Position numbers and translations under genes: made by a program
In this document: in pieces, positions 27,754 through 35,734 of the stretch
Position numbering within the stretch: the first letter of the stretch is position 1
How the letters are laid out: the number at the start of each line of letters is the position of its first letter
The notes under the pieces: model-generated
The model's database searches: none
What the model saw: only the letters and a program-made list of their open reading frames with translations
What the model was told of the DNA's origin: nothing
NCBI RefSeq assembly: GCF_002165625.1
Contig: NZ_NGNS01000002.1
Coordinates: forward strand, 186,001-250,000
Direction: 5' to 3'
DNA length: 64,000 nucleotides
DNA from: Neiella marina
GTDB lineage: Bacteria; Pseudomonadota; Gammaproteobacteria; Enterobacterales; Neiellaceae

Positions 27754-27987
27754 ATGATTATTAGTAAGAGTACCAACCCAGACAATGATTTATATGTGAT
27801 TGGTGCGCATATTATTGATATTCTTCAATCTACGGGTGAAAATTCGATCGATTATTTTGAGCTTCATCAAAAACTTAAGGTTCATGTTGATGTTTCAATG
27901 CAGATATTTTCTCTTTCGGTAAGCTGGCTTTTTTTGTTAGGTGTTGTAGATAAAAATGACGATGGAGCAATAAAAAAATGTTTTTAG
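27754..27987 (+). CDS. ABC-3C middle component
   Basis: 77 aa, lying 18 nt after the HNH gene and overlapping the ATPase gene by 10 nt. Its size, order and the winged-helix-like pattern ('YFELHQKLKVHVDVSMQIFSLSVSWLFLLGVVDKND') match the small middle components of ABC-3C modules, which bridge effector and ATPase. ATG 27754 has a weak purine-rich site upstream. The call depends largely on context. Confidence 0.7.
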   Translation: MIISKSTNPDNDLYVIGAHIIDILQSTGENSIDYFELHQKLKVHVDVSMQIFSLSVSWLFLLGVVDKNDDGAIKKCF

Positions 27988-29672
27988 ATTCATTAATCGT
28001 CAAAAATGGTGAGCAGACAATTAGAGAAATTAAGTTCCACAAAGGTATTAATTTGATTGTGGATTATACTGCGCCTAACTCAAAAAAAACAGACTCAGGA
28101 AACAGTGTTGGAAAAACTACGGTTTTGAGATTGATAGATTTCTGTTTGGATGGTAGTGCAAAAAATATATACAGTGACCCAGAGTTCAAAGATTCTAATG
28201 AAAAAATCAAGGGTTTTCTAACTCAGCAGAATATTTGCATAAATTTAAATCTGATTGAAGATATTGATAATTCTGATTCAAGAAGAATTTCGATATGTCG
28301 AAATTTTTTGCAGCGTTCAAAGAAGATTCAAACAATAAATGGAGAGAAGTATTCAAACGATGAATTTTCTTCAAAATTAAAAAGCCTTATATTTAAAACT
28401 GTTTCTGAGAAACCTACTTTTAAACAGTTGAAATCCAAAAATATTAGGGACGAGAAGAATAAGCTTGTAAACACTATTCGCGTGCTCAGTCCATATGATA
28501 CAGATGTTGCCTACGAAACCCTTCATCTATTTTGGTTTGGCATAGACATCAATCAAGACAAAGATGAGTTGGTGCGTAAGCAAAACTTAGAAAATAGGCT
28601 GCAAGCGCGTCTGAAAAAGGAAAGTACGCTTTCTCAAGTCAAGCAAACACTTCTAATAGTAGATAGTGAAATTGAAAGACTTACAGTCAAGAAGGATAAT
28701 TTTAATCTAAATCCCAATTATGAAAGTCAGTTAGATGAACTAAACGCTGCAAAACAGCATGTTAATGCTCTTAGCGAAAATATTTCTCGTTTAGAATTAA
28801 GGAAAGAGCTTATTCTTGAAAGCATCGATGACTTAAATAGAGGATTTTCGAGAGCAAGTGCTGAACACATAAAAAAAATGTATGAAAAAGCGAAGTCGTT
28901 GATTCCTAATCTCCAAAAAAGTTTTGAAGAAACGCTTGAATTTCATAATAATATGATTAAAGAAAAAATTGACTTTATAAGCCAGGATTTAAAGCAGCTG
29001 GATGAGGAGCTGTTTGCAGATAAGAAAAGTCTTACATATTATTTGCTTGAAGAAGAACGACTCTCTAAAGAGCTTAAAAAGTCGGGAGCTGTGGAAGAGC
29101 TTCAAGATATAATCAGTGAATTGAATGGTTTTTATGAGCAAAAAGGAAAATTAACTGAACAGAGATCAGTATGGGAGAAAAGTAATAAGGAGCTTGAGGA
29201 GATTGAGAAATCTTTAGTAAAAATGTCTAATGAAATTGAATCGAAAGACATGTTGATTCAAGAAAAAATTGCTGATTTCAATAAGATTTTTTCAAAATTT
29301 TCTAGCAAACTAGATGGTGTACATTCCTTGCTGAGTGCCGAGCCTGACAATGGTATTTATAAGTTTTCAATATCTAATATTGAGGGTAATCCTGGAACAG
29401 GCACAAAGAAAAGTCAGATGGCATCTTTTGATTTGGCATATATAGCCTTTGCTGATGAAAACAAAATCCCTTGCTTGCACTTTGTACTTCAAGACCAAAT
29501 TGAGAACGTGCATGCAAATCAGATAACTAACTTGTTCACTGACTTAGTGAATCAAGTTAACTGCCAATATGTTCTACCTGTGTTAAGAGACAAGCTACCA
29601 AATGATATTGATATTACGCATTTGGAAGTGCTTTCACTATCAAGCAAGGACAAGTTTTTCAAGTTGTCGTGA
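27978..29672 (+). CDS. ABC-3C ATPase, DUF2326/Rad50-like coiled-coil protein
   Basis: 564 aa. Walker A is 'SGNSVGKTTVLRLIDF' (about residues 38-52). A long central coiled coil (about 210-460, rich in Lys, Glu, Leu) divides the ATPase head as in RecN/Rad50/SMC-like proteins. The C-terminal head contains 'SQMASFDLAYIAFADENKIPCLHFVLQDQIENVH', in place of the signature and Walker B region of the DUF2326 family. In ABC-3C modules this protein is the proposed sensor of invading DNA. Very AT-rich compared with traN and ssb around it, pointing to separate acquisition. Confidence 0.82.
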   Translation: MFLDSLIVKNGEQTIREIKFHKGINLIVDYTAPNSKKTDSGNSVGKTTVLRLIDFCLDGSAKNIYSDPEFKDSNEKIKGFLTQQNICINLNLIEDIDNSDSRRISICRNFLQRSKKIQTINGEKYSNDEFSSKLKSLIFKTVSEKPTFKQLKSKNIRDEKNKLVNTIRVLSPYDTDVAYETLHLFWFGIDINQDKDELVRKQNLENRLQARLKKESTLSQVKQTLLIVDSEIERLTVKKDNFNLNPNYESQLDELNAAKQHVNALSENISRLELRKELILESIDDLNRGFSRASAEHIKKMYEKAKSLIPNLQKSFEETLEFHNNMIKEKIDFISQDLKQLDEELFADKKSLTYYLLEEERLSKELKKSGAVEELQDIISELNGFYEQKGKLTEQRSVWEKSNKELEEIEKSLVKMSNEIESKDMLIQEKIADFNKIFSKFSSKLDGVHSLLSAEPDNGIYKFSISNIEGNPGTGTKKSQMASFDLAYIAFADENKIPCLHFVLQDQIENVHANQITNLFTDLVNQVNCQYVLPVLRDKLPNDIDITHLEVLSLSSKDKFFKLS

Positions 29673-29727
29673 TATCCTCAATGAAGAAACTAATCTGGTT
29701 CAGTGGAGTGCAAATTCAACTTCGAAG

Positions 29728-29746
29728 AGCCCCTTCGAAAGGGGCT
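29728..29746. terminator. Hairpin between the ABC-3C ATPase and the convergent AcaB-like gene
   Basis: AGCCCCTT-CGA-AAGGGGCT, an 8-bp stem between two converging genes. No long T-run on either strand; probably a bidirectional barrier. Confidence 0.55.
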
Positions 29747-29767
29747 GGTTGATGGGAGCCTAGTTGG

Positions 29768-30370
29768 CTAGTTGGCGGGGGTATCTGTTTCCTCTTCAGT
29801 GATATCGTCATCGGTTGAAGGCACCGCTTGTTCAACTTCTGCTTCTTTACCCTTAGCTTGGGCTGATTTTCGTGCTCGAATTTCGATATCAATAATGCGC
29901 CGAGCCAGTTTGATAATGCGCTGTTGCCATGCGTAGTTGCCATCAACACGTTGCTTGTTGCTAAGCACGCTAGATAACCAGAGTGTGTCCATTGAGATCA
30001 TCAACGCATCGAGTTTGCGCACTAAGCCAACAAACTGGCCAACCTGAGGTGAGCTGATTTTGGCGTTGAAGGTAATCGGGTCGGTGTAGTCAGGTACTTC
30101 ATCGATACCGTTGGACTCCATCAGTTTGTCCAAACGAGCTTGTTCGTTGTCTACCGCCTTAGCGCAATCCTCGATCAACTGGCTAATGATCTGTTCCACT
30201 TCATCAATTTCGTTCTCATCGCCAATGATGCGTAGGATGACATCGATTCCGTAAAGCGCACTGACCGTTCGTCTAAAGACACGGTCAACGACACGTTGCG
30301 CCTGTAAGCTATTAATTGTGAATGATTGTTCAAAGATGGGTTTTGAGTAATTGGGTTTTGCTTGGGCCAT
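29768..30370 (-). CDS. DUF1845/AcaB-like conserved ICE protein (s063-type)
   Basis: 200 aa. Central region 'SLQAQRVVDRVFRRTVSALYGIDVILRIIG' and 'VGQFVGLVRKLDALMISMDTLWLSS' fit the DUF1845 family, which includes AcaB, a regulator in IncA/C plasmids. The C-terminal ~35 residues are acidic and low in complexity ('VPSTDDDITEEETDTPAN'). It is reverse to the tra genes and borders HS4 on its right side, as s063 does in SXT. ATG follows CAGGAGCAAACTT. A regulatory role in SXT/R391 elements is not established, so I leave the symbol empty. Confidence 0.75.
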   Translation of the reverse strand: MAQAKPNYSKPIFEQSFTINSLQAQRVVDRVFRRTVSALYGIDVILRIIGDENEIDEVEQIISQLIEDCAKAVDNEQARLDKLMESNGIDEVPDYTDPITFNAKISSPQVGQFVGLVRKLDALMISMDTLWLSSVLSNKQRVDGNYAWQQRIIKLARRIIDIEIRARKSAQAKGKEAEVEQAVPSTDDDITEEETDTPAN

Positions 30371-30673
30371 AAGTTTGCTCCTGATATGACAATAATCAGT
30401 CCCTAGCCTAATCCTCTGTGAGGTAATGGCCTTTCAGCTAGGTGGAAGAATTGAGCATCTTTCTGACTATCCTGTCTGGATAAGACGGTTACACTGACTA
30501 TCAAATATTGCTGATCTGTTTCAGTGATATCTGCGCCTGAGAGCATGAGCTCAAAGGAAGCCCACCGCTGAGTTTTCTCAGTGGCACTAAGAGGTAGCTA
30601 GCCTCCTTAAACAAATAGCCTGCATGTTTTTACATGCTCAACCATGCGTTCCTTACGGTTCGCCTTTTCACCA
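30371..30673. promoter_or_regulatory. Structured divergent region upstream of the ssb operon
   Basis: About 300 nt between divergent genes with no credible gene. Several stems can be read: CCACCGCTGAG-tttt-CTCAGTGG near 30560, GAGG-TAGCTA-GCCTC near 30590, and GCATGT-tttt-ACATGC near 30620. It must carry promoters for the reverse AcaB-like gene and for the ssb-bet-exo direction, but I cannot assign boxes reliably. The stems could act as RNA leader elements or, less likely, as single-stranded DNA hairpins. Confidence 0.42.
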
Positions 30674-30736
30674 CCCAACTGGGGGAGTTCTCCCCAGTTG
30701 GGGGTGACTCCTTCACAACCAAATTAAGGAGTCACC
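30674..30736 (+). promoter_or_regulatory. Two-hairpin leader before the gene at 30738
   Basis: Stem 1 is a perfect 11 bp (CCCAACTGGGG, 30674-30684, with 30692-30702). Stem 2 is a perfect 9 bp, GGTGACTCC (30703-30711) with GGAGTCACC (30728-30736), hiding the GGAG Shine-Dalgarno; ATG at 30738. Confidence 0.75.
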
Positions 30737-30737
30737 A

Positions 30738-31064
30738 ATGGAATATATCTTCGGATTTATTATCCAAATCGCAGGCATTATGTTGCTTGCAAAACTGAGC
30801 TGGTCGCTTTTGCGATTGCTTGCTCGTCAAAGCGTGCGCCCGTTTCGATTTGTACTTACTCAAATCAAGCGATTGCTCACACCAACACCAAAACGTCGTC
30901 CAATGGTAGTGCCTAAAGCTCCTGGTATGCCCCGTTTGACATCTGCGTTTTACAAAGAGCCACATCAGTACGACATGGCTTTACTCGAAATACCAACCTA
31001 TCTGCGTCGTCAGTCTTCTTTGCCCAGCCGGGTAGAAGCAACTGTGTGCACAGAGTTCAACTAA
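30738..31064 (+). CDS. Small conserved membrane-anchored ICE protein upstream of ssb
   Basis: 108 aa. One N-terminal membrane segment (about residues 4-30, 'IFGFIIQIAGIMLLAKLSWSLLRLLA'), then a basic, Pro/Arg-rich cytoplasmic part ('RLLTPTPKRRPMVVPKAPGMPRL') and no recognised domain. It is 15 nt before ssb and shares its transcript. The basic tail might bind nucleic acid, which is only a guess from composition. Confidence 0.66.
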   Translation: MEYIFGFIIQIAGIMLLAKLSWSLLRLLARQSVRPFRFVLTQIKRLLTPTPKRRPMVVPKAPGMPRLTSAFYKEPHQYDMALLEIPTYLRRQSSLPSRVEATVCTEFN

Positions 31065-31079
31065 GACGAGGAGAACATC

Positions 31080-31499
31080 ATGAAAAACCAAGTAACACTC
31101 ATAGGCTACGTTGGCTCTGAGCCAGAGACGCGAGCCTATCCATCAGGTGATTTGGTGACCAGCATTTCACTGGCCACTTCTGAGAAATGGCGCGACCGTC
31201 AATCCAATGAGCTCAAAGAGCATACGGAATGGCATCGGGTTGTTTTTCGAGATCGTGGTGGATTTAAGTTAGGGCTAAGAGCAAAAGATTTGATCCAAAA
31301 AGGAGCGAAGCTTTTTGTTCAAGGGCCTCAGCGCACGCGATCATGGGAGAAAGATGGCACTAAGCATCGATTGACCGAAGTGGACGCGGACGAGTTTCTG
31401 CTTCTTGATAGTGTGAACAGAGCATCTGAGCCATCACCGGCGGATGATGCAGGCTCCCAAACTAATTGGGCACAAACTTATCCTGAACCAGATTTTTAA
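31080..31499 (+). CDS. ssb: ICE-encoded single-stranded DNA-binding protein Ssb
   Basis: 139 aa. OB fold of bacterial SSB: 'MKNQVTLIGYVGSEPETRAYPSGDLVTSISLATSEKW' at the start and 'HTEWHRVVFRDRGG' then 'LIQKGAKLFVQGPQRTRSWE'. The C-terminal tail is short and ends 'YPEPDF', an acidic tip resembling the DDDIPF partner-binding tail but diverged. It coats transferred or recombining single strands and may act with the Bet/Exo pair. ATG follows CGAGGAG. No hairpin hides this start; it is second in its transcript. Confidence 0.93.
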   Translation: MKNQVTLIGYVGSEPETRAYPSGDLVTSISLATSEKWRDRQSNELKEHTEWHRVVFRDRGGFKLGLRAKDLIQKGAKLFVQGPQRTRSWEKDGTKHRLTEVDADEFLLLDSVNRASEPSPADDAGSQTNWAQTYPEPDF

Positions 31500-31518
31500 C
31501 CGAGCGAAAACGCTTTAA

Positions 31519-31574
31519 CCCAGCCGGGAGTACTTTCCCGTCAGGGTCAGACTCCCACTTTGATTGTCGGAGTC
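31519..31574 (+). promoter_or_regulatory. Two-hairpin leader of bet
   Basis: First stem about 31519-31545 (CCGGGA/TCCCG core). Second stem GACTCC (31550-31555) with GGAGTC (31569-31574), which contains the Shine-Dalgarno of bet (ATG 31579). Confidence 0.65.
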
Positions 31575-31578
31575 CACA

Positions 31579-32397
31579 ATGGAAAAACCAAAGCTAATCC
31601 AACGCTTTGCTGAGCGCTTTAGTGTCGATCCAAACAAGTTGTTCGATACCCTAAAAGCAACAGCATTCAAGCAACGTGACGGTAGTGCACCGACCAATGA
31701 GCAGATGATGGCGCTCTTGGTGGTTGCAGATCAGTACGGCTTGAACCCTTTCACCAAAGAGATTTTTGCGTTCCCTGATAAACAAGCTGGAATTATTCCA
31801 GTGGTAGGTGTCGATGGATGGTCTCGCATCATCAATCAACACGACCAGTTTGATGGCATGGAGTTCAAGACTTCAGAAACCAAAGTCTCACTGGATGGCG
31901 CGAAAGAATGCCCGGAATGGATGGAATGCATTATCTATCGGCGCGACCGTTCGCACCCAGTCAAAATCACTGAGTACCTGGATGAAGTCTATCGACCGCC
32001 TTTTGAAGGTAACGGCAAAAATGGCCCTTACCGTGTGGATGGTCCATGGCAGACGCACACTAAGCGAATGCTAAGGCATAAATCCATGATCCAGTGTTCC
32101 CGCATTGCGTTTGGCTTTGTGGGAATTTTCGATCAAGACGAAGCGGAGCGAATTATCGAAGGCCAAGCAACACACGTTGTTGAGCCGTCTGTGATTCCAC
32201 CCGAGCAAGTTGATGATCGAACCCGAGGGCTTGTTTACAAGCTTATCGAGCGGGCGGAAGCTTCAAACGCTTGGAATAGTGCATTGGAATATGCCAATGA
32301 ACATTTTCAAGGTGTTGAACTGACGTTTGCGAAACAAGAAATATTTAATGCACAGCAACAAGCAGCCAAAGCGCTCACACAGCCTTTAGCTTCTTAG
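31579..32397 (+). CDS. bet: Single-strand annealing recombinase Bet (RecT/Redbeta family)
   Basis: 272 aa from ATG 31579; the GGAG at 31569 decides this start over a TTG five codons earlier. RecT-family signature 'LLVVADQYGLNPFTKEIFAFPDKQAGIIPVVGVDGWSRIIN' near residues 50-90, and 'RMLRHKSMIQCSRIAFGFVGIFDQDEA' near 160-185. Anneals complementary single strands produced by Exo. In SXT/R391 elements bet and exo drive RecA-independent recombination and create hybrid ICEs (established). Confidence 0.94.
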   Translation: MEKPKLIQRFAERFSVDPNKLFDTLKATAFKQRDGSAPTNEQMMALLVVADQYGLNPFTKEIFAFPDKQAGIIPVVGVDGWSRIINQHDQFDGMEFKTSETKVSLDGAKECPEWMECIIYRRDRSHPVKITEYLDEVYRPPFEGNGKNGPYRVDGPWQTHTKRMLRHKSMIQCSRIAFGFVGIFDQDEAERIIEGQATHVVEPSVIPPEQVDDRTRGLVYKLIERAEASNAWNSALEYANEHFQGVELTFAKQEIFNAQQQAAKALTQPLAS

Positions 32398-32419
32398 CGC
32401 CACGCATTCATTTTACGAA

Positions 32420-32479
32420 CCCTGGCGGGATTATTCTCCCGTCAGGGGGAAGGTCTCGTCTTTTTTTTGGAGATCTTCC
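32420..32479 (+). promoter_or_regulatory. Two-hairpin leader of the 47-aa gene
   Basis: Stem 1 is CCCTGGCGGGA (32420-32430) with TCCCGTCAGGG (32437-32447). Stem 2 is GGAAGGTCTC (32448-32457) with GAGATCTTCC (32470-32479), a 10-bp stem ending directly at the ATG (32480) and covering GGAGA. Its loop holds eight T. Confidence 0.72.
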
Positions 32480-32623
32480 ATGACTAAATCAGCCTCACTT
32501 TTTCGCTTGGTATTGGTTGTTGCCCTTGTCATAGGTTCGATTCAAGCCGGTATAGCGGCAATTGATTCGGTTCAAGCAAGTGTTGTTCAGCACCAAACAG
32601 CGTTAGCACAAGCTGCAAAGTAA
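32480..32623 (+). CDS. 47-aa membrane microprotein between bet and exo
   Basis: Starts MTKSASLFRL and has one hydrophobic segment (about residues 7-27, 'LFRLVLVVALVIGSIQAGIA') followed by a short Ala/Gln-rich tail; it could be a membrane anchor or a cleaved signal peptide. Its own hairpin leader and GGAGA ribosome-binding site argue it is a real gene. I recall a small gene named orfZ at this place in SXT/R391 elements but cannot confirm identity. Function unknown. Confidence 0.7.
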   Translation: MTKSASLFRLVLVVALVIGSIQAGIAAIDSVQASVVQHQTALAQAAK

Positions 32624-32631
32624 CCACTTAA

Positions 32632-32679
32632 CCCTGAAGGGGAGTTCTCTCCTTCGGGGGAGTCTCCCCTCAAAGGAGG
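32632..32679 (+). promoter_or_regulatory. Hairpin leader of exo with alternative pairings
   Basis: Stem 1 pairs CCCTGAAGGGGAG (32632-32644) with CTCTCCTTCGGGG (32647-32659). The GGAGG Shine-Dalgarno (32675-32679) can pair only weakly with CCTC at 32668-32671, which could instead pair in GGGGA-gtc-TCCCC (32657-32669). The two pairings exclude each other. Confidence 0.5.
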
Positions 32680-32683
32680 CAAT

Positions 32684-33700
32684 ATGAAGGTTATCGACCT
32701 ATCACAACGTACTCCTGCATGGCACCAGTGGCGCATTGCAGGGGTTACGGCATCTGAAGCCCCAATTATTATGGGGCGTTCACCCTACAAAACACCTTGG
32801 CGATTATGGGCAGAAAAAACTGGATTCGTATTACCGGAAGACCTGTCGAATAATCCTAATGTGCTTCGCGGTATACGGTTGGAGCCTCAAGCAAGGCGAG
32901 CATTTGAGAATGCACATAATGACTTTCTTCTGCCGTTATGTGCAGAAGCCGATCATAACGCAATCTTTCGAGCCAGCTTTGATGGCATCAACGATGCGGG
33001 AGAACCCGTTGAACTGAAATGTCCTTGCCAGTCAGTTTTTGAGGATGTGCAAGCTCACAGAGAACAAAGCGAGGCGTACCAGTTGTATTGGGTGCAGGTA
33101 CAGCATCAAATACTGGTCGCCAATAGCACGCGTGGTTGGTTGGTTTTCTATTTTGAGGATCAACTGATTGAGTTTGAAATACAACGAGACGCGGCCTTCT
33201 TAACTGAGTTGCAAGAAACAGCGCTTCAGTTTTGGGAGTTAGTACAGACCAAAAAAGAACCGTCAAAATGCCCAGAGCAAGATTGTTTTGTTCCCAAGGG
33301 TGAAGCTCAATACCGCTGGACATCGTTGTCTCGCCAGTATTGCTCAGCACATGCCGAAGTGGTCCGACTGGAAAATCACATCAAATCTTTGAAAGAAGAA
33401 ATGCGAGACGCTCAGTCGAAATTGGTCGCTATGATGGGTAACTACGCTCATGCCGATTATGCTGGGGTCAAACTCAGCCGCTACATGATGGCGGGTACGG
33501 TGGACTATAAGCAATTGGCCACCGATAAATTAGGCGAGCTGGACGATCAGGTTTTAGCTGCTTACCGAAAAGCGCCACAAGAGCGGTTGCGTATCAGCAC
33601 CAATAAGCCAGAGCAGCCCGTTGAAACACCAATCAAAATCAGCCTTGAGCAAGAGATCTTGGTTCTGCCAGGTGACTCGCCGAGCTCATTTTACTTTTAA
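32684..33700 (+). CDS. exo: Alkaline exonuclease Exo (YqaJ/lambda Exo-like)
   Basis: 338 aa. YqaJ-type viral recombinase: 'RTPAWHQWRIAGVTASEAPIIMG' at the start, 'LRGIRLEPQARRAFE' (near 65-80), 'FDGINDAGEPVELKCP' with the metal-binding Asp and Glu-x-Lys (about 104-118), and 'YQLYWVQVQHQILV' (about 132-145). Degrades one strand of a duplex end so Bet can anneal the other. Longer than lambda Exo (226 aa); the extra C-terminus includes a helical region and ends 'SPSSFYF', shared in form with two neighbours. A terminator follows. Confidence 0.93.
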   Translation: MKVIDLSQRTPAWHQWRIAGVTASEAPIIMGRSPYKTPWRLWAEKTGFVLPEDLSNNPNVLRGIRLEPQARRAFENAHNDFLLPLCAEADHNAIFRASFDGINDAGEPVELKCPCQSVFEDVQAHREQSEAYQLYWVQVQHQILVANSTRGWLVFYFEDQLIEFEIQRDAAFLTELQETALQFWELVQTKKEPSKCPEQDCFVPKGEAQYRWTSLSRQYCSAHAEVVRLENHIKSLKEEMRDAQSKLVAMMGNYAHADYAGVKLSRYMMAGTVDYKQLATDKLGELDDQVLAAYRKAPQERLRISTNKPEQPVETPIKISLEQEILVLPGDSPSSFYF

Positions 33701-33709
33701 CGTTCACTT

Positions 33710-33730
33710 GGAGCCGATTTCGGCTCCTTT
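33710..33730 (+). terminator. Rho-independent terminator after exo
   Basis: GGAGCCGA-tt-TCGGCTCC followed by TTTC, 9 nt after the exo stop. Confidence 0.65.
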
Positions 33731-33847
33731 CTCATGCACTTACATCGAGTGCATCAGAAAGCAGTTTCACTCGTAGCCAATGCTGGGTACGAATGATAGA
33801 GCGAGCTGAACTCTTACATACACAGCCATACCACAATCAACACACCA

Positions 33848-33903
33848 CCCGACGGGGACTTCATTCCCTGTTGGGGCATGGGGCCTCGTCAAAACTGATG
33901 AGG
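33848..33903 (+). promoter_or_regulatory. Two-hairpin leader of the cobS-like gene
   Basis: Stem 1 is CCCGACGGGGA (33848-33858) with TCCCTGTTGGG (33865-33875). Stem 2 is CCTCGTC (33884-33890) with GATGAGG (33897-33903), hiding the GAGG Shine-Dalgarno of ATG 33910. Confidence 0.68.
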
Positions 33904-33909
33904 TTTACC

Positions 33910-34869
33910 ATGACTGAACAATCCCCATTTTTGGTTCAAGTGAATCAAGCGTTTAATGTCCCGGCTCCTGATGCTTTCGTTCTGGAAGGATTTAGTGCCG
34001 ACACTACCCACCCAAACATTCCCGTTCGCAAGGACGAGTATGTTTTTAGAAAAGAAGACTTACGTGACGTATTGGCGTTTTTGTCTAACCCAGACGGTGA
34101 CGGTTTGTATATTACAGGCCCCACTGGATGCGGTAAGACCTCGCTAATTTGCCAAGTTGCTTCTCGATTGAATTGGCCTGTTCAGCAAATTACTGCGCAC
34201 GGTCGATTGGAGTTGTCCGATCTTATCGGTCACCACACGCTGGTTAATGGCAACATGACCTTTGTGTATGGACCGCTAGCACTGGCTGTAAAGCATGGCC
34301 ATTTGCTGATCATTAATGAAATGGATCTTGCTGAGCCTGCTGAACTGGCTGGGCTCAATGACATTTTGGAAGGTGCCCCGTTGGTCATCGCACAAAATGG
34401 CGGTGAGATCATCATGCCACATAACAAGTTTCGTTTTATCGCAACCGGCAACAGTGCGGGCAGCGGTGATCAAACGGGCTTGTATCAAGGTGTGCTTCAA
34501 CAGAATTTGGCTTTTCTTGATCGCTTTAGAATCATCGAAGCGACCTATGCAGAGCCTTCTGTAGAGGAAGCCATTTTGGAGAACGTTGCGCCGGGCTTGC
34601 CAGAAGTCTTTCGCCAAAAAATGGTGAAGGTGGCTGGTGACATTCGTCGTCTTTTTATTGGGGGCGCGGATGGCGGTGCGGAGCTTAGTATCACCATGTC
34701 CACTCGGACCTTGGTGCGCTGGGCAAAGTTAACACTTGCTTTTAAAGGTGCTCCTAACGCAGTTGAGTATGCACTGGTTCGGTCTTTGACGGCTCGTGCT
34801 GAGTTGGAGCAACGAGAAGCCATTCACCGTATTGCTGCTGATGTATTCGGTGATCACTGGGAGGATTGA
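33910..34869 (+). CDS. MoxR/CobS-type AAA+ ATPase
   Basis: 319 aa from ATG 33910, set by the GAGG in the leader stem; the frame is open further upstream but the leader lies there. Walker A 'GPTGCGKTS' (residues 70-78), Walker B 'LLIINEMDLAEPAEL', sensor 'RFIATGNSAG' and arginine-finger region 'DRFRIIEATYAEP'. Related to the CobS subunit of cobaltochelatase, but no cobalamin genes are near. MoxR ATPases pair with vWA proteins; the CobT-like protein at 37260 is the obvious partner. Overlaps the next gene by 1 nt. Confidence 0.87.
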   Translation: MTEQSPFLVQVNQAFNVPAPDAFVLEGFSADTTHPNIPVRKDEYVFRKEDLRDVLAFLSNPDGDGLYITGPTGCGKTSLICQVASRLNWPVQQITAHGRLELSDLIGHHTLVNGNMTFVYGPLALAVKHGHLLIINEMDLAEPAELAGLNDILEGAPLVIAQNGGEIIMPHNKFRFIATGNSAGSGDQTGLYQGVLQQNLAFLDRFRIIEATYAEPSVEEAILENVAPGLPEVFRQKMVKVAGDIRRLFIGGADGGAELSITMSTRTLVRWAKLTLAFKGAPNAVEYALVRSLTARAELEQREAIHRIAADVFGDHWED

Positions 34870-35636
34870 TGATGGAAAAGTGCTTTGCTCTTTACCGTTA
34901 CAGTCATTCTGATGGGACAGCCAAAGAATGGGCCATTTATGTTGGATCAGATAACCAGGAGATTGAAGTTCGGTTTGGAAAAGCCGGTCAATTGTCGCAG
35001 CAGCGATTGATTGATTCGACTGATCCTAACGCTGAAGCAGACCGACGAATCAATGAGAAAATCAACAAGGGTTATCGATTGGTTGGACAAGTCGGCATTG
35101 ATCATCAAGGGAGGCCATTTGAACTCTCAAATGCGCTAGATAGCGTCGCGTGCGCCAATAACGTCAGTTGGGAGTTTCGTACTCGCAAGGACGTCAATGG
35201 CCAAATCTCGCTGGCGCAAAAAGCGTTGTTCGATATGGCAAAGCTGCTTGAAGCCTATGGCTTGGCTGTCATTGATGATAACCAGGTCAGGATTGGAGAA
35301 TGGTCATTAGGGTTTTGCAAAAGCGGATTACCTAGTACCAATCGAATCAGCATGGTGTCAGGTGAAGGCGCTGGCATTGTTAACACTGATGATGGCCCGT
35401 GGCCATTGTTGCTGTTACTGGCCTTTAAGCGTCAATTACCAGCATTGTGTTCGCTCACAGTAGCGAGTCCTGAAGGGATAGAAGTATCCGACCAACTGAA
35501 GTTGGAAAAAGATGTATTGCGGTTGCTAGGCAGTGATTTAGAGCGGGTTCGCCCGATAGCTGAAGCACTGGACTTAATGCCTGTGAAAATCGATCTCAAC
35601 CATTCGTCGCCTGATTCGCAAAATTACTATTTTTGA
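34869..35636 (+). CDS. WGR-like domain protein of the DNA-processing region
   Basis: About 255 aa. Two consecutive ATGs (34869, 34872) follow GGGAGG. The N-terminal ~80 residues ('FALYRYSHSDGTAKEWAIYVGSDNQEIEVRFGKAGQLSQQRLID') read like a WGR domain, a small nucleic-acid- or protein-binding fold. The rest is unrecognised. The C-terminus 'SSPDSQNYYF' resembles the ends of Exo and the DUF3150 protein. ATGA overlap with the AAA+ gene implies translational coupling, so the two products probably work together. Confidence 0.72.
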   Translation: MMEKCFALYRYSHSDGTAKEWAIYVGSDNQEIEVRFGKAGQLSQQRLIDSTDPNAEADRRINEKINKGYRLVGQVGIDHQGRPFELSNALDSVACANNVSWEFRTRKDVNGQISLAQKALFDMAKLLEAYGLAVIDDNQVRIGEWSLGFCKSGLPSTNRISMVSGEGAGIVNTDDGPWPLLLLLAFKRQLPALCSLTVASPEGIEVSDQLKLEKDVLRLLGSDLERVRPIAEALDLMPVKIDLNHSSPDSQNYYF

Positions 35637-35671
35637 TAGTGATGTTGCCATTAGCGCGTCAACTACTACCA

Positions 35672-35734
35672 CCCAAACGGGGGCCATTGCTCCTGTTGGG
35701 AGTGGTGCGTCCCCCTCTCGCATGAGGATGCACT
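35672..35734 (+). promoter_or_regulatory. Two-hairpin leader of the DUF3150 gene
   Basis: Stem 1 about CCCAAACGGGGGC (35672-35684) with GCTCCTGTTGGG (35689-35700). Stem 2 is GTGCGTCC (35705-35712) with GGATGCAC (35726-35733), reaching the ATG at 35735. Confidence 0.68.

Noticed and set aside
33793-33909. N-terminal extension of the cobS-like ATPase
   Set aside because: This stretch holds the two-hairpin leader and the Shine-Dalgarno for ATG 33910.
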